DNA from: Giardia muris
Lineage: Eukaryota > Fornicata > Diplomonadida > Hexamitidae
DNA: 14,351 nucleotides
Assembly (NCBI GenBank): GCA_006247105.1
Contig: VDLU01000037.1
Coordinates: 1 to 14,351 of the forward strand
Direction: 5' to 3'
How positions within the stretch are numbered: the first letter of the stretch is position 1; every line of letters begins with the position of its first letter. Under the pieces are notes generated by a model. It saw nothing but the letters and a program-made list of their open reading frames with translations, did no database searches and was not told the DNA's origin. A program made the position numbers and the translations under genes. Below are positions 1 through 9,196 of this stretch, one piece after another.

Positions 1-1422
1 GTATCCTCCTTGGTCGTCCCACGATGCACTGAGGATCCTCGGGGATGACAGCATCCACGACGACGGGTCCTCATGCACAGGGAAGACCGTCCGAGTCGAA
101 CGGAGTGGGTGTCAGTCGGTTCGTGGAAGGACACGTTCTACCTCCTTCCCGACTGTGGTGGCATCGGGAGGTCCACCATCAGCTGGGGACGTCGGGGGGA
201 CATGGAACCTCTGAGTTCGATCATCGGATGGAACACGAGTCCTGTCCGACCTTATGGATCCCCTCGCTCTCGAACCCTGAGTCTGATACACCAGCCACTG
301 GTTCGTCCCCTCCTCGCCCCAACTCGGCCTCCGACTCTGATCGTCCCCTTGTCGTCGGATCCCTGCCTCCTTCTGGAACCCTTCTTGAAGGCACGAGGAC
401 CTCCTTGTCCACCCTTGCACGGATATCGTTCGAGTGGGGCTGTCATCACACGCCCAAGGAGGAGGAGAATACGAACGCCCCGAGACCTTTGCCATTGGGG
501 AGCTCCTCCTGCAGGGACGTGCTCCCGGTCGTCCGTCTGACCCCTTCCCAACACGGACGCCAAGGAGGTCTCCGTTATCTCCACCTCGGACGACTCTTCA
601 TCCGAGGTCATCCTGTCAGCAACATGCAGGGAATCGGAGGCAGGTCAAGTGGTGGGAGGGCCGGAGCAAGACGGACGTCTTCAGACTGGTAGGTACGCGT
701 ATAGAGTGGCATCCTACCCTTCCCACCTCCTAGACGCCTGCACGTACAGGACCGACCGGACCGTCCCACGAGGGGGTTCGGGGAGGCGTCTCCCAACCAG
801 GCCTCTGACGTGCCGTGACGACCGGACGTCATCGAGGACCTCCTTGAGATACGACCAGGAGGCCCGGGGACATGGGGAGACCGAAACACGTGCCTGGAGG
901 CCGCACACAGGGAACGGGCTCACCTCCCTTCCGATCTTCCCGTCTCGACCCAGAACAGCAGCCCCATCACGAGTGCTTCCGGGGTCTCATACTACGACCT
1001 CGAGACGTCCGGTCCAACCTGAGGCCTGATAGCACCCACAATGGGCAGGTCTATCCTGTCCAGGCATCCCGACGTATGAACCCAGCTGCTACGGTCCCCT
1101 CAAGCACATTCACGGACTGCATCTGGCATCACTTAGATCCGAGTCTCCTCACTTCCGGACGATGAGGGCTTCCAGGAGAGAAAGGAAGGACACAGGGGAT
1201 GGGGAAGGGAGACGGAGAGGAACGAAGTGCCGTGCAGGACCACAACCCCCACCCAGGACCCAAAGAAGTGCCCAAAGATGGAGGCCGATTTTCGGCTACT
1301 ATAGGGAAGGCACGACGAGGCCGGACCGGGACGAGAAGACCCACCCGACGACGAGTGTGGATCGTACGACGAGAGGACGGAAGGGCCGGCCCACAACGGA
1401 CGGATCGACCGATCGACAGACC
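1..1422. other. Upstream rDNA spacer / presumed 5' external transcribed spacer
   Basis: This is GC-rich sequence directly upstream of the SSU rRNA. Open frames overlap in several of the six frames, including one of 215 codons on the plus strand from position 45. That is what stop-poor GC-rich spacer produces, and similar long frames occur antisense to the rRNA itself. I recognise no protein family. A perfect 8-bp inverted repeat lies at 583-608 and a small GCCGA/TCGGC hairpin at 1284-1296. By position the last few hundred bases should include the external transcribed spacer and the rRNA promoter, but no known promoter motif is visible. Confidence 0.6.
583..608. repeat. Perfect 8-bp inverted repeat (hairpin) in upstream spacer
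   Basis: ACCTCGGA at 583-590 and its exact complement TCCGAGGT at 601-608 enclose a 10-base loop. It lies about 815 bases upstream of the SSU rRNA. Its role is unknown, and it may be chance in GC-rich sequence. Confidence 0.4.
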
Positions 1423-2848
1423 ATCCGGTTGATCCTGCCGGAGTACTACGCTACCCCCAAGGACAAAAGCCATGCAAGCGGACACGAGGTATGAAGTGGC
1501 GGACGGCTCGGTACAACGGTACGAGTCTGACCGGGGGTGAAGGCTAGACGGATACCGCTGGCAACCCAGCGCCAAGACGAGTGCTCAAGAGCGGGGAAGG
1601 AAAGCACGCGATGGAGCGAATGCCCGGATGAGGTTCCGAGGTATTACCTAGTCGGTAGAGTAGTGGTCTACGGAGGGGATGATGCCTGGCGGAGGATCAG
1701 GGTTTGACTCCGGAGAACGGGCCTGAGAGACGGCCCGTACATCCAAGGACGGCAGCAGGCGCGGAACTTGCCCAATGCGTGAAGGCGTGAGGCAGCAACG
1801 GGGGATCCCATGAAATGGGAAGACTGGGGGGTAGATGACCCCAGCACAAGTCGAGGGAAAGGTCTGGTGCCAGCAGCCGCGGTAATTCCAGCTCGGCAGG
1901 CGTCGTACGGCGCTGTTGCAGTTAAAACGTCCGGAGTCGAGACGTCCAGCCGGGAGGAAAGAGGAGCGCTTAAGGCGGGAGTGAGTACGAGAAAGCCCGG
2001 GACGGACATGAAGGTGAATGGGTAAGGGCATGTGTATTGGTGGGGACGGGTGAAATAGGATGATCCGACCAAGACAGACAAAGGCGTAGGCACTTGCCAA
2101 GACCATATCAGTCGAACCAGGACGAAGCCCGGGGGCGAGAAGGCGATTAGACACCACCGTATTCCCGGGCGTAAACGATGCCACCGAGAGACTGGCCAGG
2201 TCGTCAGGATCGAAGGGAAACCGATCAGGGTACGGGCTCTGGGGGGAGTATGGCCGCAAGGCTGGAACTTGAAGGCATTGACGGAGGGGTACCACCAGAC
2301 GTGGAGTCTGCGGCTCAATTTGACTCAACGCGAACACCTTACCAGGCCCAGACGTACGGAGGATCGACGGTTGAGAGGACCTTCGTGATCGTACGAGTGG
2401 TGGTGCATGGCCGTTCACAGCCCGTGGCTTGAGCCGTCTGCTTGACTGCGACAACGAGCGAGACCCTAACCTGGATGGGACCGCCAATGGTGAATTGGAG
2501 GAAGGTGGGGCGATAACAGGTCTGTGATGCCCTTAGACGCCCTGGGGCTGCACGCGTACTACACTGTGGGGATGAACCACGTCGAGTTGTGAAGCTTGAT
2601 GAGATCAAACCCCACGTGGTTGGGATCGTGGACTGGAACGTCCTCGTGAACTGGAATGTCTAGTAGGCGTAGGTCCATCAATCTACGCCGGATACGTCCC
2701 TGCCCCTTGTACACACCGCCCGTCGCTCCTACCGACTGGGTCTTCTGGCGAGCTCCTGGGAGGGATGAACCGAACAGGGACGAACCGCGAGGCTTGGAGG
2801 AAGGAGAGTCGTAACAAGGTATCCGTAGGTGAACTGCGGATGGATCCA
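1423..2848 (+). rRNA. Small-subunit (16S-like/18S) ribosomal RNA, short Giardia-type
   Basis: This is the RNA core of the small ribosomal subunit. The 5' end has the eukaryotic GGTTGATCCTGCCGG motif. The 530-loop GTGCCAGCAGCCGCGGTAAT lies near 1866-1885. GAAGGCATTGACGGAGGGG at about 2270-2288 is the diplomonad variant of the universal 915 region. TTGTACACACCGCCCGTCGC at about 2707-2726 and GTAACAAGGTATCCGTAGGTG near 2811-2831 mark the 3' domain. At about 1.43 kb it is far shorter than the usual 1.8 kb eukaryotic SSU, and close to Giardia. One oddity is that helix 45 reads GGTGAACTGCGG where the near-universal sequence is GGTGAACCTGCGG, so one C is missing. Ends are set by conserved terminal motifs and should be good to a few bases. 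Confidence 0.97.
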
Positions 2849-2883
2849 TCGAGAGGGAAGGTACGAGGATGAAGGCAATGAGA
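2849..2883 (+). other. Internal transcribed spacer 1, about 35 bases
   Basis: This is the stretch between the conserved SSU 3' end and the start of 5.8S homology. Its tiny size is typical of the compact rDNA of Giardia. The right boundary is uncertain by about 10 bases. Confidence 0.75.
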
Positions 2884-3013
2884 TGACGCGACCCGTGGAT
2901 GCCTTGGCTCGGGGGACGATGAAGGACGTGGCTGACGACGATACTCGATGTGGTCCAAGCACGTGACATCGATCTTCGAATGGATCATCGGGGTGGTGGG
3001 GTGATCTACGAAC
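2884..3013 (+). rRNA. 5.8S ribosomal RNA
   Basis: This is the LSU 5' partner RNA. CCGTGGATGCCTTGGCTC at about 2892-2909 corresponds to the conserved CGGATCTCTTGGTTC of other eukaryotes. CGATGAAGGACGTGGC follows at about 2917-2932. GACATCGATCTTCGAATG at about 2966-2983 matches the conserved ATCATCGAATCTTTGAA region. The length of about 130 nt is short for a eukaryote but matches Giardia. Ends are estimated from position and length. Confidence 0.88.
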
Positions 3014-3058
3014 TGGGTTGTTCGAGGGGTTGAACGATGGGGAATGAGATGAGGATCC
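3014..3058 (+). other. Internal transcribed spacer 2, about 45 bases
   Basis: This is the short spacer between 5.8S and the first LSU-conserved sequence. Neither boundary can be fixed exactly, because the 5.8S 3' end pairs with the LSU 5' end and both are variable here. Confidence 0.6.
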
Positions 3059-5235
3059 CCCCCACTCCGATGAAGATGACGGGTGGAACTTAAGCATATC
3101 AGTACGCCCAGGAGAAGACACCAACGGGATTCCTTGATTAGCGGCGAGCGATCCAGGAGTAGTCCGACCTCGAAGCGATGAGCGTTGTGAGGACTGGGGG
3201 GATGTCCTAAACCCGAAGATGGGTTGAAACCCACACCAAGGAGGGTGCCAGCCCGTAGGATGGACACAACCCCACGACGAGTACCTCTGCTTGAGAGTGT
3301 AGAGGGAAGAGGAGGTGGTACCCTTCTAAGGCTAAATACCGCCCCGAGACCGATAGAGGACCAAGTAGTGCGAACGAAAGGTGAGAAGGATGCCGACCCA
3401 GGCCGTCAAAAGACCCTGAACCGGGAGGCGACTCCCGACTGTCGATGATCGATTGGTCGGGCCCGTCTCGAAACACGGACCGAGGAGTTAGGACCGATCG
3501 CGAGTCATGTGGCAAAGGGAGTCAAGATTCAAGGGCCCTTACAAGGCAGGCGATCGGTCCTAGACCCGAAAGGTGGTGATTACACTTGACCAGGGTGAAG
3601 CCAGACGAAAGCCTGGTGGAGGCCCATCCCGGTGCTGACGTGCAAATCGCTCGGTCGAGTTGAGTGTAGGGGCGAAAGACTCATCGAACCACCTGGTAGC
3701 TGGTTACTCCGAAATGTTCCAGGATAGCCGACATCATGAACAGCTGCCCTAGGTAAGGCCACGATCGGTGGGAGTAGGGAGGTCACTCCTTATCCACCCT
3801 CGAACCATGAACAAGGGTGGAGCGGGGCCAACTTGTGTGGGCCCCCTCAACAGTGTTGATGTCGAGTGGGCCTCTCCTGGTAAGCAGGACGGGCAAGACG
3901 GATGAACCGACAGTCGGGGGAAGGTGTGGAAGTGTATGCTCGATCAAACGGTGTCCGTCGATCGTGACAGCTGGAAGGTGGCCTTAACAGTAGGAAGCCT
4001 CTAAGGAGTGTGTAACAACCACCAGCCGAATCGAGGGGCCCGGAAAATGGAACACGCCGAAGCATACGATCGGAACCCGACCGAGATGTGTCTCGGGTAG
4101 GAGGTCGTCATGATCGAGTCGAAGCCATGGGGTGACACGTGGTGGATCGAGTCATGATTGCTGATCTCGGTAGTAGTAGCCATTACTCCATCTGGAGGCC
4201 TGACGTGGAGATGGGTTCCGTATCCCTGTCGATCAGATACGGGTGACACGATCCTAAGTCCGATGGTGTACGCCGTACCATGGGGTCATCCTCACAGGAC
4301 GATAGGGCTGACCGGTTAACATCCCGGTGGTATGATGGGGTCTTGGTGACATCCTTTCACAACGGTACATGAACGAAGCACATGGTGGGAGTCATCCCGT
4401 CCTACCCCAGTCCCCCCATGGCCAGTAGTACTTCAGGTCGTGCATGGCCATGATGGATCACATGTCCCTTCGGTCATCCATGAAACCGTTGTGTCCCCCC
4501 ATCCTGATCGTACCACAACCGCAACAGGACTCCAAGGTGATCAGCCTCTAGGCGGAGAGACCATGACTCAGGGAAGTCGGCAAACTAGCTCCGTAACCTC
4601 GGGAGAAGGAGTGGCTCTGATCGATCAGAACCGGCACGGACCGAGGGATCCCGACTGTCTACTACAACATAGCGTCGTGCCAGTCGTCATGGATGCGTAC
4701 ACGACGTGATTTCTGCCCAGTGCCATGACCGTCACCATGAAGAGGTTCTCCAAGCCCTGTAACGGCGGGAGTAACTATGACTCTTAAGGTAGCCAAATGC
4801 CTTCGTCGGTAATTTCCGACGTGCATGAATGGATCAACGAGGATCCCACTGTCCAAGTCATGCCTCCCGTGAACCTACAGACCCGGGAACGGGCGGGTGT
4901 TGGTCGGCGGGCAAGAGACCTTTTGAGCTTGACTCCAATCCGATCCTGGGGATGGATCATCGGTGCAGCATACAGGGGAGGCCCTTCCATGAGATACCTG
5001 ACGTTGTACCATCCACTCACCGACTTACATCGGCACACGGTCGGATGGGGAGTTTGGCTGGGCGGCGCGCCTGCTAGATCACACCGCAGGCGTCCTATGG
5101 TAACTCAGTGAGGTCGGAAACCCACGTGGAGCATAAGGGCATAAGCTTACTTGACTAGTACCCCTGTCCGGTACTTGCCGTGAAAGCGTGGCCTAACGAT
5201 CCTTCAACCGCTCCGGTAATCCGAGCGTGGAGTGA

Positions 5236-5277
<42 letters not shown>

Positions 5278-5280
5278 GCC

Positions 5281-5324
<44 letters not shown>

Positions 5325-5374
5325 CCGTCCGCATGCATCGGTGCGGAAGCGTCGGATTGTTCACCCGTCTAAGG

Positions 5375-5418
<44 letters not shown>

Positions 5419-5690
5419 TCCTACCGACCATCTCCATGCGTCCAGTACGTCGGGTCAGTACGAGAGGAACACCCGTCGCGAGCCTCCGATCTCCCGGTTG
5501 TTTGACTTGACAGTGCCGGTCTGTCGCGCTCGGGGGACTAGCACTGAACGCCTCTAAGTGTCCATCCCACCTACTCGCATGGGTTGAGGGGCTTCCCCTC
5601 GATTCGCCCGGGTTGACGACCCTTTTCTCCGACCTACTGTACGGCGTGGAGCTTCTTGCGACCGCCTGAGGTTTGGTTCGGGTTGGCATT
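3059..5690 (+). rRNA. Large-subunit (23S-like/28S) ribosomal RNA
   Basis: This is the catalytic RNA of the large subunit. Landmarks in order: GAACTTAAGCATATCAG (about 3088-3104) near the 5' end; GGGCGAAAGACTCATCGAACCA near 3670; TAAGGTAGCCAAATGCC at about 4785-4801; ACAGGGATAACTGGCTTGTGG (about 5249-5269) of the peptidyl-transferase centre; CTTTTTGATCCTTCGATGTCGGCTCTTCCTACC; GGGTTTAGACCGTCGTGAGACAGGTTAG at about 5386-5413; and the sarcin-ricin loop AGTACGAGAGGAAC (5457-5470). The 3' end is placed about 220 bases after that loop by analogy, so it is good to perhaps 30 bases. The length of about 2.63 kb fits Giardia. Several conserved sites are one or two bases short: ACTCTTAAGG at 4780-4789, CTCCGAAA near 3707 and GAGACC near 4915. 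Confidence 0.95.
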
Positions 5691-5990
5691 CCCCCCGAGC
5701 CCCCGAGGGTCGAAGACCTGAGGGGGTGAGGGAAGGGCCGGAACAACCCCCCGAGGGTCGTGAGACCCGAAGGGGGGGCCGGAAGCGAGGCCCCCGCCCG
5801 AGGAAGACCTGAAGGGGGTGAGGGCATCCCCGTCATACCAGGGGGGTGGGAAGGGCTCCCCTCCGGTCGTGGGACCAGGGGGTGAGGGCCCCCGGTCGTA
5901 AGGGGCATCCCCGAGGGGTGAGACTTGAGGCGCCGAGGGTCATACAGGGGGGGTGAGGGCCCAAGGGGGGGCGTCCCCCGCCGGATCGAC
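5691..5990. repeat. G-rich degenerate short repeats just after LSU
   Basis: This 3' spacer has many G runs of four to seven. A unit containing GGGGGTGAGGG recurs near 5722, 5813, 5878 and 5947, each followed by variants of GGGCCC or GGCATCCCC and of GGTCGTAAG, GTCATACCAGG or GTCATACAGG. G4-type structures on the plus strand are plausible. It may hold processing or termination signals for the rRNA transcript, but none is identifiable. Confidence 0.6.
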
Positions 5991-7206
5991 CTGAAGCGAG
6001 ATCAGACCCCCGTGGGTCGAAGGCCGGGTACGGGGGCCTACAGAAGGATACCAGATTTGGAACGGTTACAGTGGATTTTGGATCCGGACTCGAGATCAAA
6101 AGACCGGAGGGGCGAGGGCGGGTCCGCGGGTCCCTCGAACGGGGGGTCGTACAGGGGTCCCCGTGGGCCCACGGCCGTCCCCCTGGGCACGGAACGGATC
6201 GGGGGTCCATGCCCTGGCCCGGGAGTCCACATGGGTCCTCACGGGGGCCTTCCCTCCAGGGGTCATTCGAGGTGTCCCCGGGGGTCCCCTGGGTCCATGG
6301 GGCCCTTGAAGTCCTTCAAGATGAACGGGGACGGGGGGCCCGGTCCTCACGGGGTGGGCCCTCACACGGGGGGGACTCATGGCTCCATCGGGGACTGGGG
6401 TCCGACCCCCCCGCCCTCCTTCGAGGGGGCCGGGTCATCGGACCATGTGGTCATATGGATGGCCTTCGGGGGGTCACGGTCCCCTCGGGGTGGGTCATCG
6501 AATGGGATGGGGGACATCTTCCCCCTTCCATAGCCCGTGGGGTCCCCCTCGAGTCCTCCATGAACGGGGTCACATGGGGCCTTCAGAGGGTCTCCTGGGC
6601 CGGGCCGAACAGGGGATTCCCGTGGGGTCCGACTCCCCCTTGAATCTCTGGGGGTCTCGAGCGGGGACCCAGATCCACGCCCCACAGGTCCATGGACCTT
6701 CATGGGTGGGGGGTGGTCCATCATACGGATGGGGGTTCCTTCGGTCGGGGGTCCGTCCGGTCCTCACGGGACAGGATCCAGGGGGCCTTCACGTCCCCTC
6801 ATACGGGCCACATGGACCGGGTCATCAGGGGGATCCGGGTCATCATATGGGCCCGGGCCTCATATCCATGGACGGGGACTCCCCACGGGGCGGGCCCCCT
6901 TCATCGATCGGGTCCCTCACGGATCCTTCAGAGGGTGAAGATCGGACACGGCTATCATGGGACTTTCAGGCCCCCACGGGTCATCGGACGGACGATCGAA
7001 CGGGCCCCCGAGGGCACGAGTAGAGGTAGTGGGTCCATGGGGCCCGGGACGACGCTCATCATTCCAGACGGGAGGAACCCTTCCCGCTTTCTCCTTCATT
7101 CAAGTTTAGGACCGGAGGGGCGCCGAAGCGACGGGCCCCCTCAGAGGGGGACCGAAGGGGCGGCCCGAAGGGCGAGGCCACTGTGGGCACCGGCCACTGA
7201 CTGGGC
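5991..7206. other. GC-rich intergenic spacer with scattered short repeats and palindromes
   Basis: No gene is recognisable. Long open frames on both strands reflect base composition and keep no domain, start or codon pattern. Visible structure includes an exact 15-base repeat, GGGTCCATGGGGCCC, at 6291-6305 and 7031-7045. GGTCCTCACGGG recurs near 6233, 6342 and 6758. GGTCCATGGACC is a perfect palindrome at 6687-6698. A G/C block of inverted GGGGCG- and GGGCCCCCT-type runs lies at 7105-7180. Confidence 0.5.
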
Positions 7207-7227
7207 GTGTCTGCGTCCCCGGGCGGC

Positions 7228-7620
7228 CCGCGTCTCCGTGTCCCTCGCATCTCTCGCATCTCCCGCGTCTCTCATCACCTCTCATCACTTATTATCGTCC
7301 CTTATCGTGTCTCGTGTCCCTTATCGTCTCTTATCATCTCTTATCGTCCCCCGTCATCTCTCATCGCTCTCATCGCGTCCCCAGCCCCCCACTCCTCTCG
7401 TGGATCCCCCTGGCCCTCTCATGGATCCTCATGGATCCTCATGCCCCTCATGCCCCCCCATGCCCCCCTGACTCCTCTTGAATCACCTCGTGGCCCCCCT
7501 CTCAGGCCTCCCCCTTCCTCCCTCAGCCCTCCCCACGCCTGCACACACTCCCCCCCATCCCTCTACCACGTCGGGGAGCCCTCTCCACATCCGTCTGACT
7601 CGTCCCCCAACCCCAGGTCT
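7228..7620. repeat. Pyrimidine-rich tract with about 10-base tandem repeat
   Basis: The plus strand is nearly all C and T. From about 7243 to 7379, variants of a 9-10 base unit (TCTCGCATC, TCTCATCAC, CTTATCGTC, TCTTATCATC) follow each other some 14 times. At 7421-7440 ATGGATCCTC is repeated exactly twice and grades into ATGCCCCTC and ATGCCCCCC units to about 7470. The rest to 7620 is C-rich without clear periodicity. A 156-codon plus-strand open frame crosses it but is a by-product of the repeat. Confidence 0.65.
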
Positions 7621-7623
7621 CCA

Positions 7624-7666
7624 GATCCTCCTGGATTAATATTACTAATGAAAATCCAGGGGAATC
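7624..7666 (+). promoter_or_regulatory. CRESS-DNA-virus-type rolling-circle origin hairpin with TAATATTAC
   Basis: The perfect 8-bp arms are CCTGGATT (7630-7637) and AATCCAGG (7653-7660). They extend to 14-bp arms (7624-7637 and 7653-7666) with two mismatches, around an AT-rich 15-base loop. TAATATTAC at 7637-7645 starts at the last stem base and runs into the loop. This exact nonanucleotide in a stem-loop is where Rep proteins of geminivirus- and circovirus-like CRESS DNA viruses nick DNA (between TAATATT and AC). An AT-rich nonamer in such GC-rich DNA, centred in an inverted repeat, is unlikely by chance. No clear iterons and no Rep gene are visible nearby. Origin function is inferred. Confidence 0.62.
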
Positions 7667-7936
7667 CCGGACAATAGAGGGTTCGATCCATCATCTCGTC
7701 CCATGGGACTCCCGTCCCCCTGCACCCTTACGACGGTGTTACGTGACTGTGCACGCAGTGGGAGGGCCGTGGGGGTCGTGGGGATGGCAGGGGAGTTGGA
7801 TGGGGTCATCCTTGGGGACGGGTCGAGAGGGATGGAGGGGCCACCTAAGGCCTTGTGGGGGCCTATGAGCGATCTTTGGGGGGTCGGGGATCTTTGTACA
7901 GAGATGCCGTCACATCACCTCCAAGCCTCCCTGGGG
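7667..7936. other. Spacer between origin-like hairpin and minus-strand gene remnant
   Basis: Nothing is recognisable here. A 93-codon plus-strand frame begins at 7703, but it shows no domain and overlaps the end of the minus-strand remnant. If a virus-like element is present, this is where flanking regulatory sequence or a deleted gene would have been. Confidence 0.4.
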
Positions 7937-9196
7937 TTACTTGTGCTCGACCCACACGTAGCTCCCGTCCATGCACGTGGATGACCACTCCTCATGCCCC
8001 GCCCTTGACAGGCCCCAATGGTTCATCTCCCCAAAGATGAAGGAGGAAGAGCGGGGATCCAGCCACAACCAATCTCCCTGACGAATGTCGATGTGGGCTC
8101 CCGCACTACTATGGACAGGTGCCAGTCGAGGAGAACCCGTCCAAAAAAGAGCAAGGCCTCGACACGACCGGTTAAGCACCCCGAACCCGCCCCTGTCCTC
8201 AAAGGGCCGCTTTCCCCTTGACAAGCCCCCCGACGCTTGAGGACGCAAAAGATCGGCATCCTCATCAACCATGATGATTCCACCACCAGGCCACCCCCTG
8301 CCTGCCAATCACCCTATATGCGTTCACATCAAAGTGGATGCCGTTGGGTTCGACGACAATTCCATCCGGCCTGCGACGACGAGGCTTGATGATGACGATG
8401 CGATCGTCCATCCAGTGACGCACGATCGGATCGTTGATGAGCGCTTTGCTCACGGAGACCTTCGAGTACAGTCCTCTTCGAGGTCATACACCACGTCCAG
8501 CATCTGGTCGTTGGTCGACGTGGATCGTACCCATAGGATGCCCTACGGATACTGGGCACTCCCGCACCAGCCGTTCACAGGGCACGTGTAGGCCATGGGC
8601 TCTCTTGGCTGCCTCCCAGAAGGGATGAGATTGCCCGGTCAAAGATCATCCGGACCTCGGGGGGCCCTCGGATACGAGTGTCCTCATTTGTGCAGCAGGG
8701 GTGGTTGTGCTTTGCCGTCCCCCGTGGCCTCCCAGTGAACGTGCTCATCGATGCTCATTTTCATCCAGGCCGGGCCCTTCCGACCCTGCATGTACGAAGA
8801 ACTGGAGATGGAGGTACGATCCCCGACCACGTACCTCTCCTTGCCCGGATGGACGAGCTCAAGGAGCCAGTGCTCAGCATCCCAGCCCTCATCGTCGAGC
8901 TGCCTCGTGCCGATCCAGTTCCTCCCCCAAAGACCCCAACAACAGAACTGAGCCTGCAGCCGGGTAACACCATACATGGCCAGGCCTGCATCCCAGGAAG
9001 GAGGTGGGGTGACACATGTGAAGCCAGGCCTCCAGTCCAAGACCCCGAGCCCATGCTTAGGCTTCAACATGCAGGTCCAGATCAAGATGACCCGAAGGAC
9101 CCCAAGTGGTCCGAAGAGGACATCAGAAGGTCTGCATGGTATCGGAAGACCATTGGAGCCCCCGATGATACTTCGAGGGTCATCACATCCTCCCAT
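7937..9196 (-). pseudogene. Frameshifted minus-strand protein remnant of unknown family, possibly viral
   Basis: Protein-like sequence runs leftward across several frames. The first block (9196-8684, 170 codons) is Trp-rich and ends in a stop at 8686-8684. A second frame continues from about 8688 (EVRMIFDRAISSLLGG), a third from about 8620, and a fourth through about 8520-8450 (NDQMLDVVYDLEEDC) to a stop. A fifth spans 8459-8265 (VRHWMDDRIVIIKPRRRRPD, FDVNAYRVIG). A last block from about 8100 includes GDWLWLDPRSSSFIF and MNHWGLSRAGHEEW, and ends with a TAA at 7939-7937 preceded by YVWVEHK. Each block looks like normal coding sequence and they abut in order, so one gene with about five frame changes is the simplest reading. 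I do not recognise the family. A CRESS capsid is a weak possibility, from the hairpin about 290 bp away and a hydrophobic/aromatic C-terminus. I see no Rep motifs and no Walker A. Confidence 0.5.

Noticed and set aside
252..611. Minus-strand frame with acidic start (MTSDEESSEVE), loosely like the zinc-finger N-terminus
   Set aside because: No cysteine core follows in any frame; an acidic Ser-rich start alone is weak evidence, and the start overlaps the 583-608 hairpin.
45..692. 215-codon plus-strand frame in the upstream spacer
   Set aside because: Competing frames of similar length overlap it on both strands, and the product has no domain or clear codon pattern.
1648..2487. 279-codon open frame on the minus strand
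   Set aside because: It lies wholly antisense to conserved SSU rRNA; stop-poor GC-rich rRNA explains it.
7059..7259. Minus-strand GESGKGSS, loosely like a Walker A motif
   Set aside because: It lacks the G-x4-GK(S/T) arrangement and lies in GC-rich spacer without other helicase motifs; not evidence for Rep.
6692..7471. 259-codon plus-strand frame
   Set aside because: It spans G-rich spacer and pyrimidine repeat, with low-complexity product and no family resemblance.
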